This document shows positions 1-6,009 of a stretch of 7,622 bases of DNA, one piece after another. The notes under the pieces are model-generated. The model ran no database searches. It saw only the letters and a list, made by a program, of their open reading frames with translations, and was not told the DNA's origin. Where the stretch lies: assembly GCA_002387845.1 (NCBI GenBank), contig DGLB01000006.1, positions 429 to 8,050 of the forward strand, given 5' to 3'. This stretch comes from Stenotrophomonas maltophilia (GTDB lineage Bacteria > Pseudomonadota > Gammaproteobacteria > Xanthomonadales > Xanthomonadaceae). How positions within the stretch are numbered: position 1 is the stretch's first letter; each line of letters starts with the position of its first letter. The translations under genes were made by a program, and so were the position numbers.

Positions 1-509
1 GGCAGCGGCAGGGTCTTGTGCGCGGCGGTGAAGGCGTACATGTCGTACACCTCGCGGTTGGAGGTCAGCCGGCCATGGAACTTGGACCCGTAATAGGAGG
101 CGGTGCCCTTCTCGGCATAGCCCTGGGTCTTGTCCATCACCTGGTACTGCTTGCCCAGCACCACGTACGGCGTCTTGTTGCCGACCGCAGAACGCGGCAG
201 GTCAACCACGTCCGGTTCGGGAATGCAGGCCACGTCCGGCACATAGGTGGGGGTGCTGTCGTTCACGCCGGGCTTGTACAGGCCGCCGGCGCGGTAGTTG
301 CCACGCGTGTTGGGATCTTCGGTCGCCGCCTGGTAGGGCGAGCCCTCCGGACAATGCGCCGGGCGTTTGCCCTTGCCCTGCACCAGCGTGCCGGTGGGCT
401 TGCTGGTGCCGCCCGCGGCAGCCGGCTTTTTCGGCGCGCTGCTGCAGGCGGCCAGCGCCAGCACCAGTACCCCGACCATCAAGCCCCTGCAGGGCGCGAG
501 TACGTTCAT
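1..509 (-). CDS. rlpA: RlpA septal ring lytic transglycosylase lipoprotein (3' truncated by window edge)
   Basis: RlpA-family lipoprotein. Characterised members cleave glycan strands lacking stem peptides and act at the septum and cell surface. About 170 N-terminal residues are visible; the rest lies beyond base 1. A signal peptide ends in a lipobox (L19-A-A-C22), and Ser at +2 suggests outer-membrane sorting. A low-complexity linker (about 23-50) and a segment with two cysteines (C53, C95) follow. The double-psi beta-barrel then begins: GTASYYGSKFHGRLTS from residue 135 and YDM...TAAHKTLPLP at 155-170. E153, D156 and H164 sit in the conserved active-site region of the family. The C-terminal part of the barrel and any SPOR domain cannot be seen. 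The ATG at 509 overlaps the mltB stop as ATGA, with AGGAG (521-525) 11 nt upstream. Met11, just before the hydrophobic core, is a possible alternative start. It is probably co-translated with mltB. Confidence 0.93.
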   Translation of the reverse strand, partial: MNVLAPCRGLMVGVLVLALAACSSAPKKPAAAGGTSKPTGTLVQGKGKRPAHCPEGSPYQAATEDPNTRGNYRAGGLYKPGVNDSTPTYVPDVACIPEPDVVDLPRSAVGNKTPYVVLGKQYQVMDKTQGYAEKGTASYYGSKFHGRLTSNREVYDMYAFTAAHKTLPL

Positions 510-1651
510 GCCGGCGGCAGCTCCTGACCGGCGATGGCCTGTGACAGCTGGTACACCGCCATCGCGTACATTTTGGAAAGGTTGTAGCGGGTGATCGCGT
601 AGTAGTTCTGGAAGCCCAGCCAGTACTGCTTGCCGGTGCTGGCTTCGAGCGTGACCGGGGTGGCGGTCAGCCCGGCCGGCACGCTGCCGGTGGGCTGGTA
701 GCCACGCTGGGCCAGGTCAGCCAGTGTCCAGCTCGGGGTCCAGTCGGTGGGATCAAACGATTCGCGCCCGTCGGCCAGGGTGGCCTGCACCGCGACCGGA
801 CCGCCGCGCACCCAGCCGCCCTTCTTGACGAAGTAGTTGGCGATGGACGAGAACACATCGTCGTAGCTGTTGAACAGATCGCGACGACCATCGCCGTTAC
901 CGTCCACCGCGAAGTCCTGGTAGCTGGACGGCATGAACTGGCCCATGCCCATCGCGCCGGCATAGCTGCCCTTGATCGCGGTGATGTCCAGCCGTTCGTC
1001 GCGGGTGAGTGCGAACAGGCGTGCAAGTTCGTCGCGGAAATACAGTTCGCGGCGCACTTCGCGTTCCAGCTTGGCCGGGTCGCCGCTGCGCGGGTAGTTG
1101 AACGCCAGGGTGTACAGCGCGTCGAGCACGCGGTAACTGCCGGTGTTGGCCCCGTAGCTGGTTTCCACACCGATGATGGCCACGATCACTTCCGCCGGCA
1201 CGCCGGTGCGTTCCTGCACGCGCATGAGTTCATCGCGGTGCTGGGCGAGGAATTTCTTTCCGCCGTCGATCCGTGCCTGGCTGATGAACATCGGCCGGTA
1301 TTCGTTCCACGGCTTGACCCGTTCGGCCGGCCGCGACATCGCATTGATGATCGGCTGGCGCACCTGCGCCTGGGCCAGGGTGGCTTCGATCTGTGCGGCG
1401 GGAATGTTGTAACGGGCGGCGGTATCGCGCACGAAGTTGGCGCGGGCCACTTCAAACGGCACCGGGGTCAGATCCACCGGCGGCGCGGTAGCGGCGGCCG
1501 CTTCCGGCGCGGCCTCAGCCGGCCCTTTATGCCCCACCCCCGGTTTATTGGGAGCACCCGACGCCTGTGGCGGCGGTGGCGGAGAAGACGGCTGGGTCGC
1601 ACAGGCAACCAAACCGAGCGTAAGCATGCAGGCCAGAGTGCGTCGAATCAT
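506..1651 (-). CDS. mltB: MltB membrane-bound lytic murein transglycosylase B
   Basis: Lytic transglycosylase that cleaves the MurNAc-GlcNAc bond to give 1,6-anhydro-muropeptides in the periplasm, anchored in the outer membrane. The protein has 381 residues. The signal peptide ends in lipobox L14-V-A-C17, followed by a Pro/Ala-rich spacer (about 19-62). The SLT-type fold spans about 63-375. The catalytic Glu is E163 in GVETSYGANTGSYR, matching the GVET motif of E. coli MltB. YAGAMGMGQFMPSSY (230-244) is the conserved glycan-groove segment. An EF-hand-like calcium loop is visible at D250, N252, D254 and D264, as in E. coli Slt35. The C terminus, with YYAITRYN at 350-357, matches the family. 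The ATG at 1651 has no clear Shine-Dalgarno but gives a complete lipoprotein signal. It lies 686 bp downstream of rodA on the same strand and overlaps rlpA by 4 bp. Confidence 0.95.
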   Translation of the reverse strand: MIRRTLACMLTLGLVACATQPSSPPPPPQASGAPNKPGVGHKGPAEAAPEAAAATAPPVDLTPVPFEVARANFVRDTAARYNIPAAQIEATLAQAQVRQPIINAMSRPAERVKPWNEYRPMFISQARIDGGKKFLAQHRDELMRVQERTGVPAEVIVAIIGVETSYGANTGSYRVLDALYTLAFNYPRSGDPAKLEREVRRELYFRDELARLFALTRDERLDITAIKGSYAGAMGMGQFMPSSYQDFAVDGNGDGRRDLFNSYDDVFSSIANYFVKKGGWVRGGPVAVQATLADGRESFDPTDWTPSWTLADLAQRGYQPTGSVPAGLTATPVTLEASTGKQYWLGFQNYYAITRYNLSKMYAMAVYQLSQAIAGQELPPA

Positions 1652-1678
1652 CGCCGCAGGTTAGCAGGTCAAAGATGA

Positions 1679-1707
1679 AATAAAACCCCTAACACCATGA
1701 ATCCCAA
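1679..1707 (-). promoter_or_regulatory. Putative sigma70-like promoter of mltB
   Basis: Read on the minus strand, a -35-like TTGGGA (1702-1707) and a -10-like TTTATT (1679-1684) are separated by exactly 17 nt. Each matches four of six consensus positions. Transcription would start near 1672 and leave a leader of about 20 nt before the mltB ATG at 1651. Position and spacing are good but the hexamers are only moderate, so this is a tentative call. Confidence 0.35.
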
Positions 1708-1731
1708 CGAATTGCGTAGACAACCGCCAAT

Positions 1732-1817
1732 TCATGAACCCAGCGTGTAGATCATCACCCCGCCAGCCGGGCAAGCCCGGCTCTACGCCAGGCCGAAGAA
1801 GAAACAGTCATGAACCC
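1732..1817. repeat. 10-bp direct repeat TCATGAACCC flanking the SMAG-like element
   Basis: TCATGAACCC occurs exactly at 1732-1741 and 1808-1817, with 66 bp between the copies that contain the GTAG-headed palindrome. A degenerate third copy, CCATGAATCCC, is at 1695-1705. The exact pair could be a relic target-site duplication or part of a composite repeat. The third copy argues for a degenerate tandem structure instead. Confidence 0.5.
1765..1786 (-). repeat. SMAG/REP-like palindrome with GTAG head
   Basis: On the minus strand the tetranucleotide GTAG (1783-1786) is followed by a perfect 7-bp stem, AGCCGGG (1776-1782) and CCCGGCT (1765-1771), closed by a 4-nt loop (1772-1775). This is the architecture of the short GTAG-headed repeats abundant in Stenotrophomonas maltophilia (SMAG, a REP family moved by RAYT transposases). 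A second GTAG on the plus strand at 1747-1750 means the 40-bp block 1747-1786 also has GTAG...CTAC ends. The family assignment is from memory of the consensus, not a search. Confidence 0.65.
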
Positions 1818-1829
1818 GTCTGGTGGAGA

Positions 1830-1865
1830 GCCCCCCTTTGTTAAGGGGGGCGCGGCAACGCCGCG
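1830..1865. repeat. Two abutting hairpins: C6/G6 stem and a GC-rich stem
   Basis: GCCCCCCTT (1830-1838) pairs perfectly with AAGGGGGGC (1843-1851) around a TGTT loop, giving a 9-bp stem. It is followed at once by CGCGGC (1851-1856) and GCCGCG (1860-1865) with an AAC loop; the C at 1851 can belong to either stem. Neither side has a T-tract, so a simple intrinsic terminator is unlikely. It looks like a dispersed intergenic repeat, similar to C-run/G-run hairpins I associate with Xanthomonadaceae genomes. Confidence 0.6.
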
Positions 1866-1886
1866 GGGGATAGGAAACATGCGTGG

Positions 1887-1913
1887 ACCTTATCGGCCTA
1901 CGGCCGATAAGGT
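1887..1913. repeat. Perfect 12-bp-stem hairpin
   Basis: Positions 1887-1898 (starting ACCTTATCGG) and 1902-1913 (ending CCGATAAGGT) are exact inverted copies around a 3-nt TAC loop. No T-tract follows on either strand. It ends one base before the next perfect hairpin begins, so the two probably form one unit. Confidence 0.75.
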
Positions 1914-1914
1914 G

Positions 1915-1953
1915 CGCCGGTTACGTCCCCATCCCCAACGGACGTAACCGGCG
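1915..1953. repeat. Perfect 14-bp-stem hairpin with 11-nt loop
   Basis: CGCCGGTTACGTCC (1915-1928) and GGACGTAACCGGCG (1940-1953) are exact inverted copies around the loop CCATCCCCAAC (1929-1939). On the minus strand the loop reads GTTGGGGATGG, a G-rich single-stranded patch that could be accessible in an RNA. Perfect pairing over 14 bp is far beyond chance for a 686-bp gap. The function is unknown. Confidence 0.75.
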
Positions 1954-2094
1954 TACCGACCCGGTTGATACCGGCGCGACGTGCAACTCCCCAGCGCACG
2001 CCTCGCCCCCTGTATCGGCTGGGTCAACTGCTATCCCGTCCAGCTCCCCTTCGCGCTTCGCTTGGCTCGATGCGCGGCTGCTGAACGGGCCGCC

Positions 2095-2136
2095 ATTGTG
2101 CGTGCCATTTGCGACATGTCCATTGATCCGGATCAA
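2095..2136 (-). promoter_or_regulatory. FNR/ANR-type box with -10 hexamer at class II spacing
   Basis: TTGATCCGGATCAA (2123-2136) is a perfect 14-bp palindrome and an exact match to the FNR/ANR consensus TTGAT-N4-ATCAA. Its centre is 2129.5. On the minus strand a -10-like CACAAT (2095-2100, centre 2097.5) lies exactly 32 bp downstream, which is what an activator site at -41.5 requires. Transcription would begin near 2088 and run towards mltB through the paired hairpins. On the plus strand the equivalent -10 position (about 2159-2164) is poor and no plus-strand gene follows. The box match is direct observation; promoter activity and the bound regulator are inferred. Confidence 0.5.
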
Positions 2137-2241
2137 GCGAATTCATTTTTGTGCACTGCATCGCACTTTTTTGCCACTTTGTTGACGCGACATGCACCCA
2201 AAACGCCGGTTTTGAGGCATCCAAACGGGGTCGAATGTTAA

Positions 2242-2288
2242 ATTTGCGCAAATCACACTAAATCACAGACCCGGACAGGCGGTGATTT
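2242..2288. repeat. AT-rich block: 12-bp palindrome and AAATCACA repeats
   Basis: ATTTGCGCAAAT (2242-2253) is a perfect 12-bp palindrome. It overlaps the first of two direct copies of AAATCACA (2250-2257 and 2260-2267) spaced by 10 bp, one helical turn. The second copy has an inverted partner, GTGATTT (2282-2288), 15 nt away. The block lies 50-96 bp downstream of the rodA stop. It could be an operator, or a weak hairpin at the 3' end of the rod operon transcript, but no run of U follows the stem on the minus strand. Confidence 0.4.
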
Positions 2289-2337
2289 GACGCGAGTCTT
2301 TGTAACTGCCGGAAAGTCGCCAGACCGCAGCTGCCGG

Positions 2338-3450
2338 TCAGCTGTAGCCGCCATGGACAGGCTGGTGCGCGCGTGCGGCCATGACCAGGCCGAACCCTGC
2401 CAGCAGCGACACCGCCGAGGTGCCGCCGTAGCTGATCAAGGGCATCGGCACGCCCACCACCGGCAGCAGGCCGGAAATCATGCCGCCGTTGACCAGCACG
2501 TAGACGAAGAAGGCCAGGCCCGTCGCCCCGGCCAACAAGCGTGAGTACGAGTCGCGCGACTGCGAGGCGATCCACAGGCAGCGGCCGATCACCACCAGGT
2601 ACAGGGTCAGCACCACTGCCACCCCGATCCAGCCGAACTCCTCGCTGAGCACGGAGAAGGCAAAGTCGGTGGTCTGCTCGGGAATGAAGTTCAGGTGCGA
2701 CTGCGAACCCTGCCCCCAGCCCTTGCCATCCAGGCCGCCGGAGCCAATCGCGATCTTGCTCTGGATGATGTTCCAGCCAGCCCCGAGCGCGTCGCTCTCC
2801 GGGTCCAGGAACATCATGATGCGGTCCTTCTGGTAAGGCCGCAGCAGCCAGATCCAGGCCACCGGTGCGGCGGCGGCCACGCCGCCCACCGCCACGCCCA
2901 CCCACCACCACGGCAGGCCGGCCAGCAGAAGGACGAACGCACCGCTGGCGGCGATCAGCACGCCGGTGCCGAAATCCGGCTGCAGCATCACCAGCCCGGT
3001 GGGCACGCCGATGATCACCGCGCTGACCAGCACGGTATTGAAGCGTGGCGGCAACGGCATGCGGTGCAGGTACCAGGCCACCATCATCGGCAGGCTGACC
3101 TTGAGCAACTCGGCCGGCTGCAGGTAGAACAGCTTCAGGTCCAGCCACTGCCGCCCATACTTGCCGGTGCCGAGCACGAACACCGCCAGCAGCGGGATCA
3201 TCGATATGGCGTAGATCATCGGCGTCGCCGAACGGATGCGCAGGATCGGCAGCCGCGAGATCGCCCACATGGCCCCCAGGCCGACCGCGAAGCGCGCGCC
3301 CTGGGCGAACACCAGACCGTCGCCGCCCGCGCTTTTCAACACGGCAAGGCCGATCAGCATCAGGCTGCCCAGGGCCAGGCACAGCACCCAGTCCAGGGTA
3401 CTGACGAAGCGCACGACCATGTCGGTCGCCCAGCGCAGGAACACTTTCAT
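2338..3450 (-). CDS. rodA: RodA, SEDS-family peptidoglycan glycosyltransferase
   Basis: Inner-membrane SEDS polymerase that joins lipid II into glycan strands and pairs with PBP2 for lateral wall synthesis. The product is 370 residues, the length of E. coli RodA. It is strongly hydrophobic with many membrane segments. Family signatures are visible: RQWLDLKLFYLQPAEL (100-115), QPDFGTG (157-163, including D159), the large periplasmic-loop motif FIPEQTTDFAFS (255-266) with D262, the conserved catalytic-site Asp, and PLISYGGTS (337-345) near the C terminus. The start chosen is the ATG at 3450 with GGAG (3459-3462) 8 nt upstream. It overlaps the mrdA stop as ATGA, so translation is probably coupled to its partner PBP2. 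The longer open frame reaching back to 3708 lies wholly inside mrdA and is not used. This is the last gene of the tight operon, followed by the 686-bp gap. Confidence 0.96.
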   Translation of the reverse strand: MKVFLRWATDMVVRFVSTLDWVLCLALGSLMLIGLAVLKSAGGDGLVFAQGARFAVGLGAMWAISRLPILRIRSATPMIYAISMIPLLAVFVLGTGKYGRQWLDLKLFYLQPAELLKVSLPMMVAWYLHRMPLPPRFNTVLVSAVIIGVPTGLVMLQPDFGTGVLIAASGAFVLLLAGLPWWWVGVAVGGVAAAAPVAWIWLLRPYQKDRIMMFLDPESDALGAGWNIIQSKIAIGSGGLDGKGWGQGSQSHLNFIPEQTTDFAFSVLSEEFGWIGVAVVLTLYLVVIGRCLWIASQSRDSYSRLLAGATGLAFFVYVLVNGGMISGLLPVVGVPMPLISYGGTSAVSLLAGFGLVMAARAHQPVHGGYS

Positions 3451-5522
3451 TGGCTGCGCTCCGGTGGCGATGCGGACGGCGTGGCAGGGGCCGTGGCGGG
3501 GACCGGTACGCCCGGCGCGGGCGCAGGCGGTGCTGCCGGCAGCTGCGTGCCCACCATCACCGGCAGGACCTCCAACGCCAGTGCAGCCACGTCGCCGGCT
3601 TCGCGCGCAGCGCTGTCGCCGCCGTCGAAGGCGGTCAGGCCGATGGCGGTGGTGCCGCGCTCGCTGTCCAGCGGCTCCATGCCGTCGGGCATCTTGCCGA
3701 GCAGCCACGCATCAAACAGCTTGCGCGCGATCGGCGCGGCTGCCGAACCGCCGTAACCGCCGCCTTCCACCGCGATGGCCAGGGCGATCACCGGGTTCTC
3801 GGCCGGCGCGAAACCGACGAACAGCGAACGGTGGCGCAGGTGCATGGGCAGGCTTTTGGGATTCACCGCGGCGGTACCGCGGCGGCTGATCACCTGCGCG
3901 GTGCCGGTCTTGCCGGCAATCGTGTACGGCGCGCCCGCGGCCGCGCGTGCGCCGCTGCCGCCCGGGCGCATGGTGCCCATCATGCCTTCGCGCACCGCCT
4001 GCAGGTTGCCCTCGCTCGGGCTGATCGGCTTGCTCTTGCCCGGTGCCATGGGCACCCAGTCCGCATCGAAGCCTTCGCGCGACTGCATCACCAGGTGCGG
4101 GGTGCGCAGCTGGCCATCGGCAATGCCGCCCACGCCGTGCACCAGCTGCAGCGGGGTGACCTTCCAGTCGCCCTGGCCAATGCTGACGTTGACCGTATCA
4201 CCCGGGTACCAGCGCTCCTTGCGCGACTTGGCCTTGTTCTGCGGCGACGGCAGGATGCCGCCGATCTCGCCGGTCAGGTCGATGCCGGTGGGCTCGCCAA
4301 AGCCGTAGTAGCCCATGTAGTGGTCGAACTTCTCGATGCCCATGTCCAGGGCAAGCTTGTAGTAATAGGTGTTGACCGACTGGGTGATCGACTTGCGCAG
4401 GTCGGTCCAGCCGTGTCCGCCACGGTTGGCATCGCCCCAGCCGCGCGAGGTGCCCGGCAGGTAGAACATGCCGGTGGACAGCACCTTGTCCTCCGGCTTG
4501 CGCACGCCGCTGTCCAGGCCGGCCAGGCCGATCAACGGCTTGATCGTGGAACCGGGGGCCACGCCACCCAGCACCAGCCGGTTGAACTGCGGCCGTGAGG
4601 GATTCTCGTTGAGCGCCTTGAAGTCGGCATGCGAGATGCCGTTGACGAAGAGGTTGGGGTCGTACGACGGCAGGCTGACCATCGCCAGGATCTCGCCGGT
4701 GCGCGGGTCCATGGCCACCGCCGAGCCTTCGAAGTCGCCGAACGCGGCGACCATGGCGCGCTGCAGGTCGGCGTCAATGGACAGGCGCAGGTCGCTGCCG
4801 GACTGCGCGGCGACGCGGCCGATGGTGCGGATGGCACGGCCCTGCACGTTGGTTTCCACCTGTTCGTAGCCGACCTTGCCGCGCAGCTGCTGCTCGTAAT
4901 AGCGCTCCAGCCCGGACTTGCCGATATGGGTCAGCGCGGCATTGCCCTCGCCCAGCATCTCCAGGTCTTTGTCGTCGACCCGGCCGACGTAGCCGATGAT
5001 GTGGGTGAACAGGTCGCCGTACGGGTAACGGCGGGTCAGGTAGGGCTCCAGCTCCACCCCGGGGTAGCGCCAGCGGTCGACCGCGAAGCGGGCCATTTCC
5101 TCGTCGGTGACGCGCAGTTTCAGGGTCACCGGCAGGAAACTGCGGCGCGCCTTGCGCGACTTATTGAAGGTCTCGATCTCTTCCGGGGTGATGTCCAGGA
5201 TCTTCGCCAGCCCGGCCAGGGTGGCGTCCATGTCCTTGACCTTGTCCGGGGTGATGTCGAGCCGGAACGCGGGCACGTTCTCGGCCAGCAGCCGCCCGTT
5301 GCGGTCGTAGATCATGCCGCGCCCGGGCACCACCGGACGCGGCTTGATGCGGTTGGCTTCCGAGCGCGTGGCGTAGATGTCGTGATCGAGCACCTGCAGC
5401 TTGAAGTACCAGCCCCCCAGGCCGAGCAGGCAGACCAGCACGCCCAGAAAGCCCAGCGCAGCACGCCGCCGGAACTGCTCGGCCTCGGCGTGGGGGTTCT
5501 TGGCCGGACGGCGCATGTACAT
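3447..5522 (-). CDS. mrdA: PBP2 (MrdA), elongasome peptidoglycan DD-transpeptidase
   Basis: Class B penicillin-binding protein that cross-links peptidoglycan during elongation; target of mecillinam in E. coli. It has 691 residues. A cytoplasmic tail and single TM anchor (about 22-40) precede the pedestal/dimerisation region, with RPVVPGRGMIYDRNGRLLAEN at 62-82. The transpeptidase domain carries all three active-site motifs: S325-T-I-K328 in PGSTIKP, S382-V-N384, and K538-T-G-T541. It is longer than E. coli PBP2 (633 aa), mainly through an Ala/Pro-rich C-terminal tail from about 612 that looks disordered. ATG at 5522 starts one base after the mreD stop; an in-frame ATG at 5516 is an equally plausible start, since only a weak GGGCG lies upstream. 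The open frame running back to 5693 lies within mreD and lacks PBP2 character. The stop overlaps the rodA start by 4 bp. Confidence 0.96.
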   Translation of the reverse strand: MYMRRPAKNPHAEAEQFRRRAALGFLGVLVCLLGLGGWYFKLQVLDHDIYATRSEANRIKPRPVVPGRGMIYDRNGRLLAENVPAFRLDITPDKVKDMDATLAGLAKILDITPEEIETFNKSRKARRSFLPVTLKLRVTDEEMARFAVDRWRYPGVELEPYLTRRYPYGDLFTHIIGYVGRVDDKDLEMLGEGNAALTHIGKSGLERYYEQQLRGKVGYEQVETNVQGRAIRTIGRVAAQSGSDLRLSIDADLQRAMVAAFGDFEGSAVAMDPRTGEILAMVSLPSYDPNLFVNGISHADFKALNENPSRPQFNRLVLGGVAPGSTIKPLIGLAGLDSGVRKPEDKVLSTGMFYLPGTSRGWGDANRGGHGWTDLRKSITQSVNTYYYKLALDMGIEKFDHYMGYYGFGEPTGIDLTGEIGGILPSPQNKAKSRKERWYPGDTVNVSIGQGDWKVTPLQLVHGVGGIADGQLRTPHLVMQSREGFDADWVPMAPGKSKPISPSEGNLQAVREGMMGTMRPGGSGARAAAGAPYTIAGKTGTAQVISRRGTAAVNPKSLPMHLRHRSLFVGFAPAENPVIALAIAVEGGGYGGSAAAPIARKLFDAWLLGKMPDGMEPLDSERGTTAIGLTAFDGGDSAAREAGDVAALALEVLPVMVGTQLPAAPPAPAPGVPVPATAPATPSASPPERSQ

Positions 5523-5523
5523 G

Positions 5524-6009
5524 TCAGCGCCCGCGACGCCCGAAGCGCACCGCGTCCAGCAGCACGAACACCAGCGGCCACAGCGCCATGCCCAGCAGCG
5601 GGGCCCACCAGTAGGACCACGGCAGGGTCGGCTCGCCCACGGCGATGTGGACCACGGCGCTGACAATGCGGTCGTTGAACAGCAGGCCGCCAATGGCCAG
5701 CATCTGCTGCGACATCGGGAAGAAGCGGATGCGCGCGCGGAACCGTTGCAGGATGAAGGTCAGCATGACCAGCCGCAGCGCCTGCTCGCCCAGCACCCCG
5801 CCATACAGCAGGTCGGCGATGACGCCGCAGCTGAAGGCCACGCCCAGGCCGACACGTTCGGGGGCTTCGATCACCCAGTAGGCCAGCACCAGCGCCAGCC
5901 AGTACGGGCGCAGCGGCTGCAGCAGCTCGGGCAGCGGCAGCAGGCCCAGCAGCAGCGCCACGATGATGCTCACCGGCAGGACCCAGCCTTTGTCGCGCAG
6001 GCGGCTCAT
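5524..6009 (-). CDS. mreD: MreD, rod shape-determining membrane protein
   Basis: Integral inner-membrane member of the elongasome. In E. coli MreD interacts with MreC and helps organise the MreB-PBP2-RodA machinery. The product is 161 residues (E. coli 162) and nearly all hydrophobic. Probable membrane segments are about 9-26, 34-49, 53-70, 75-90, 100-120 and 132-152, with a basic N terminus (MSRLRDK) and basic end (RFGRRGR). The family signature GVIADLLYGGVLGEQAL is at 62-78. The ATG at 6009 overlaps the mreC stop as ATGA, and a clear AGGAG (6018-6022) lies 8 nt upstream, inside the end of mreC. This is one of the clearest ribosome binding sites in the window. mrdA follows after a single base. 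Confidence 0.94.
   Translation of the reverse strand: MSRLRDKGWVLPVSIIVALLLGLLPLPELLQPLRPYWLALVLAYWVIEAPERVGLGVAFSCGVIADLLYGGVLGEQALRLVMLTFILQRFRARIRFFPMSQQMLAIGGLLFNDRIVSAVVHIAVGEPTLPWSYWWAPLLGMALWPLVFVLLDAVRFGRRGR

Larger units (their letters stand above)
1652..2337. other. Long structured intergenic region between rodA and mltB
   Basis: This 686-bp gap separates two genes on the same strand, in a locus where every other junction is between -4 and +12 nt. No reading frame here looks coding: the longest (about 70-100 codons, both strands) run through perfect inverted repeats, lack good ribosome binding sites and resemble no protein family I recognise. The gap carries at least five perfect inverted repeats, listed separately, and a perfect FNR-type palindrome. 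Roughly 2137-2290 is noticeably richer in A/T than the surrounding genes, which fits a regulatory stretch. I see no intrinsic terminator with a proper U-tract after rodA on the minus strand. Confidence 0.75.

Noticed and set aside
2031..2117. 28-codon minus-strand ORF (MSQMARTMAARSAAAHRAKR...)
   Set aside because: The Ala/Arg composition is what GC-rich noncoding sequence gives by chance, there is no ribosome binding site, and it would begin upstream of the predicted start at 2088.
1921..2136. Minus-strand 71-codon frame downstream of the FNR-type box
   Set aside because: Its start lies inside the palindrome and upstream of the predicted transcription start, it ends within a hairpin, and its sequence resembles no known family.
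2151..2172. Possible plus-strand terminator: GTGC/GCAC stem followed by six T
   Set aside because: The stem is only 4 bp with an 8-nt loop, and there is no plus-strand gene upstream to terminate.
1883..2241. Plus-strand open frames of 100 and 86 codons in the rodA-mltB gap
   Set aside because: They run through perfect hairpins and the FNR-type box, have no convincing ribosome binding site, overlap each other in different frames, and their translations show no recognisable domain.
2328..2344. CAGCTG repeated around the rodA stop as a terminator stem
   Set aside because: A 6-bp stem is possible but it includes the stop codon and is not followed by a U-tract on the minus strand.
3451..3708. 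Longer rodA beginning at 3708
   Set aside because: The added 86 residues are Arg/Ala/Gly-rich antisense-like sequence inside mrdA; the ATG at 3450 with GGAG and an ATGA overlap gives exactly the RodA family length.
5523..5693. Longer mrdA beginning at 5693
   Set aside because: The added residues are the out-of-frame reading of mreD and have no PBP2 character.
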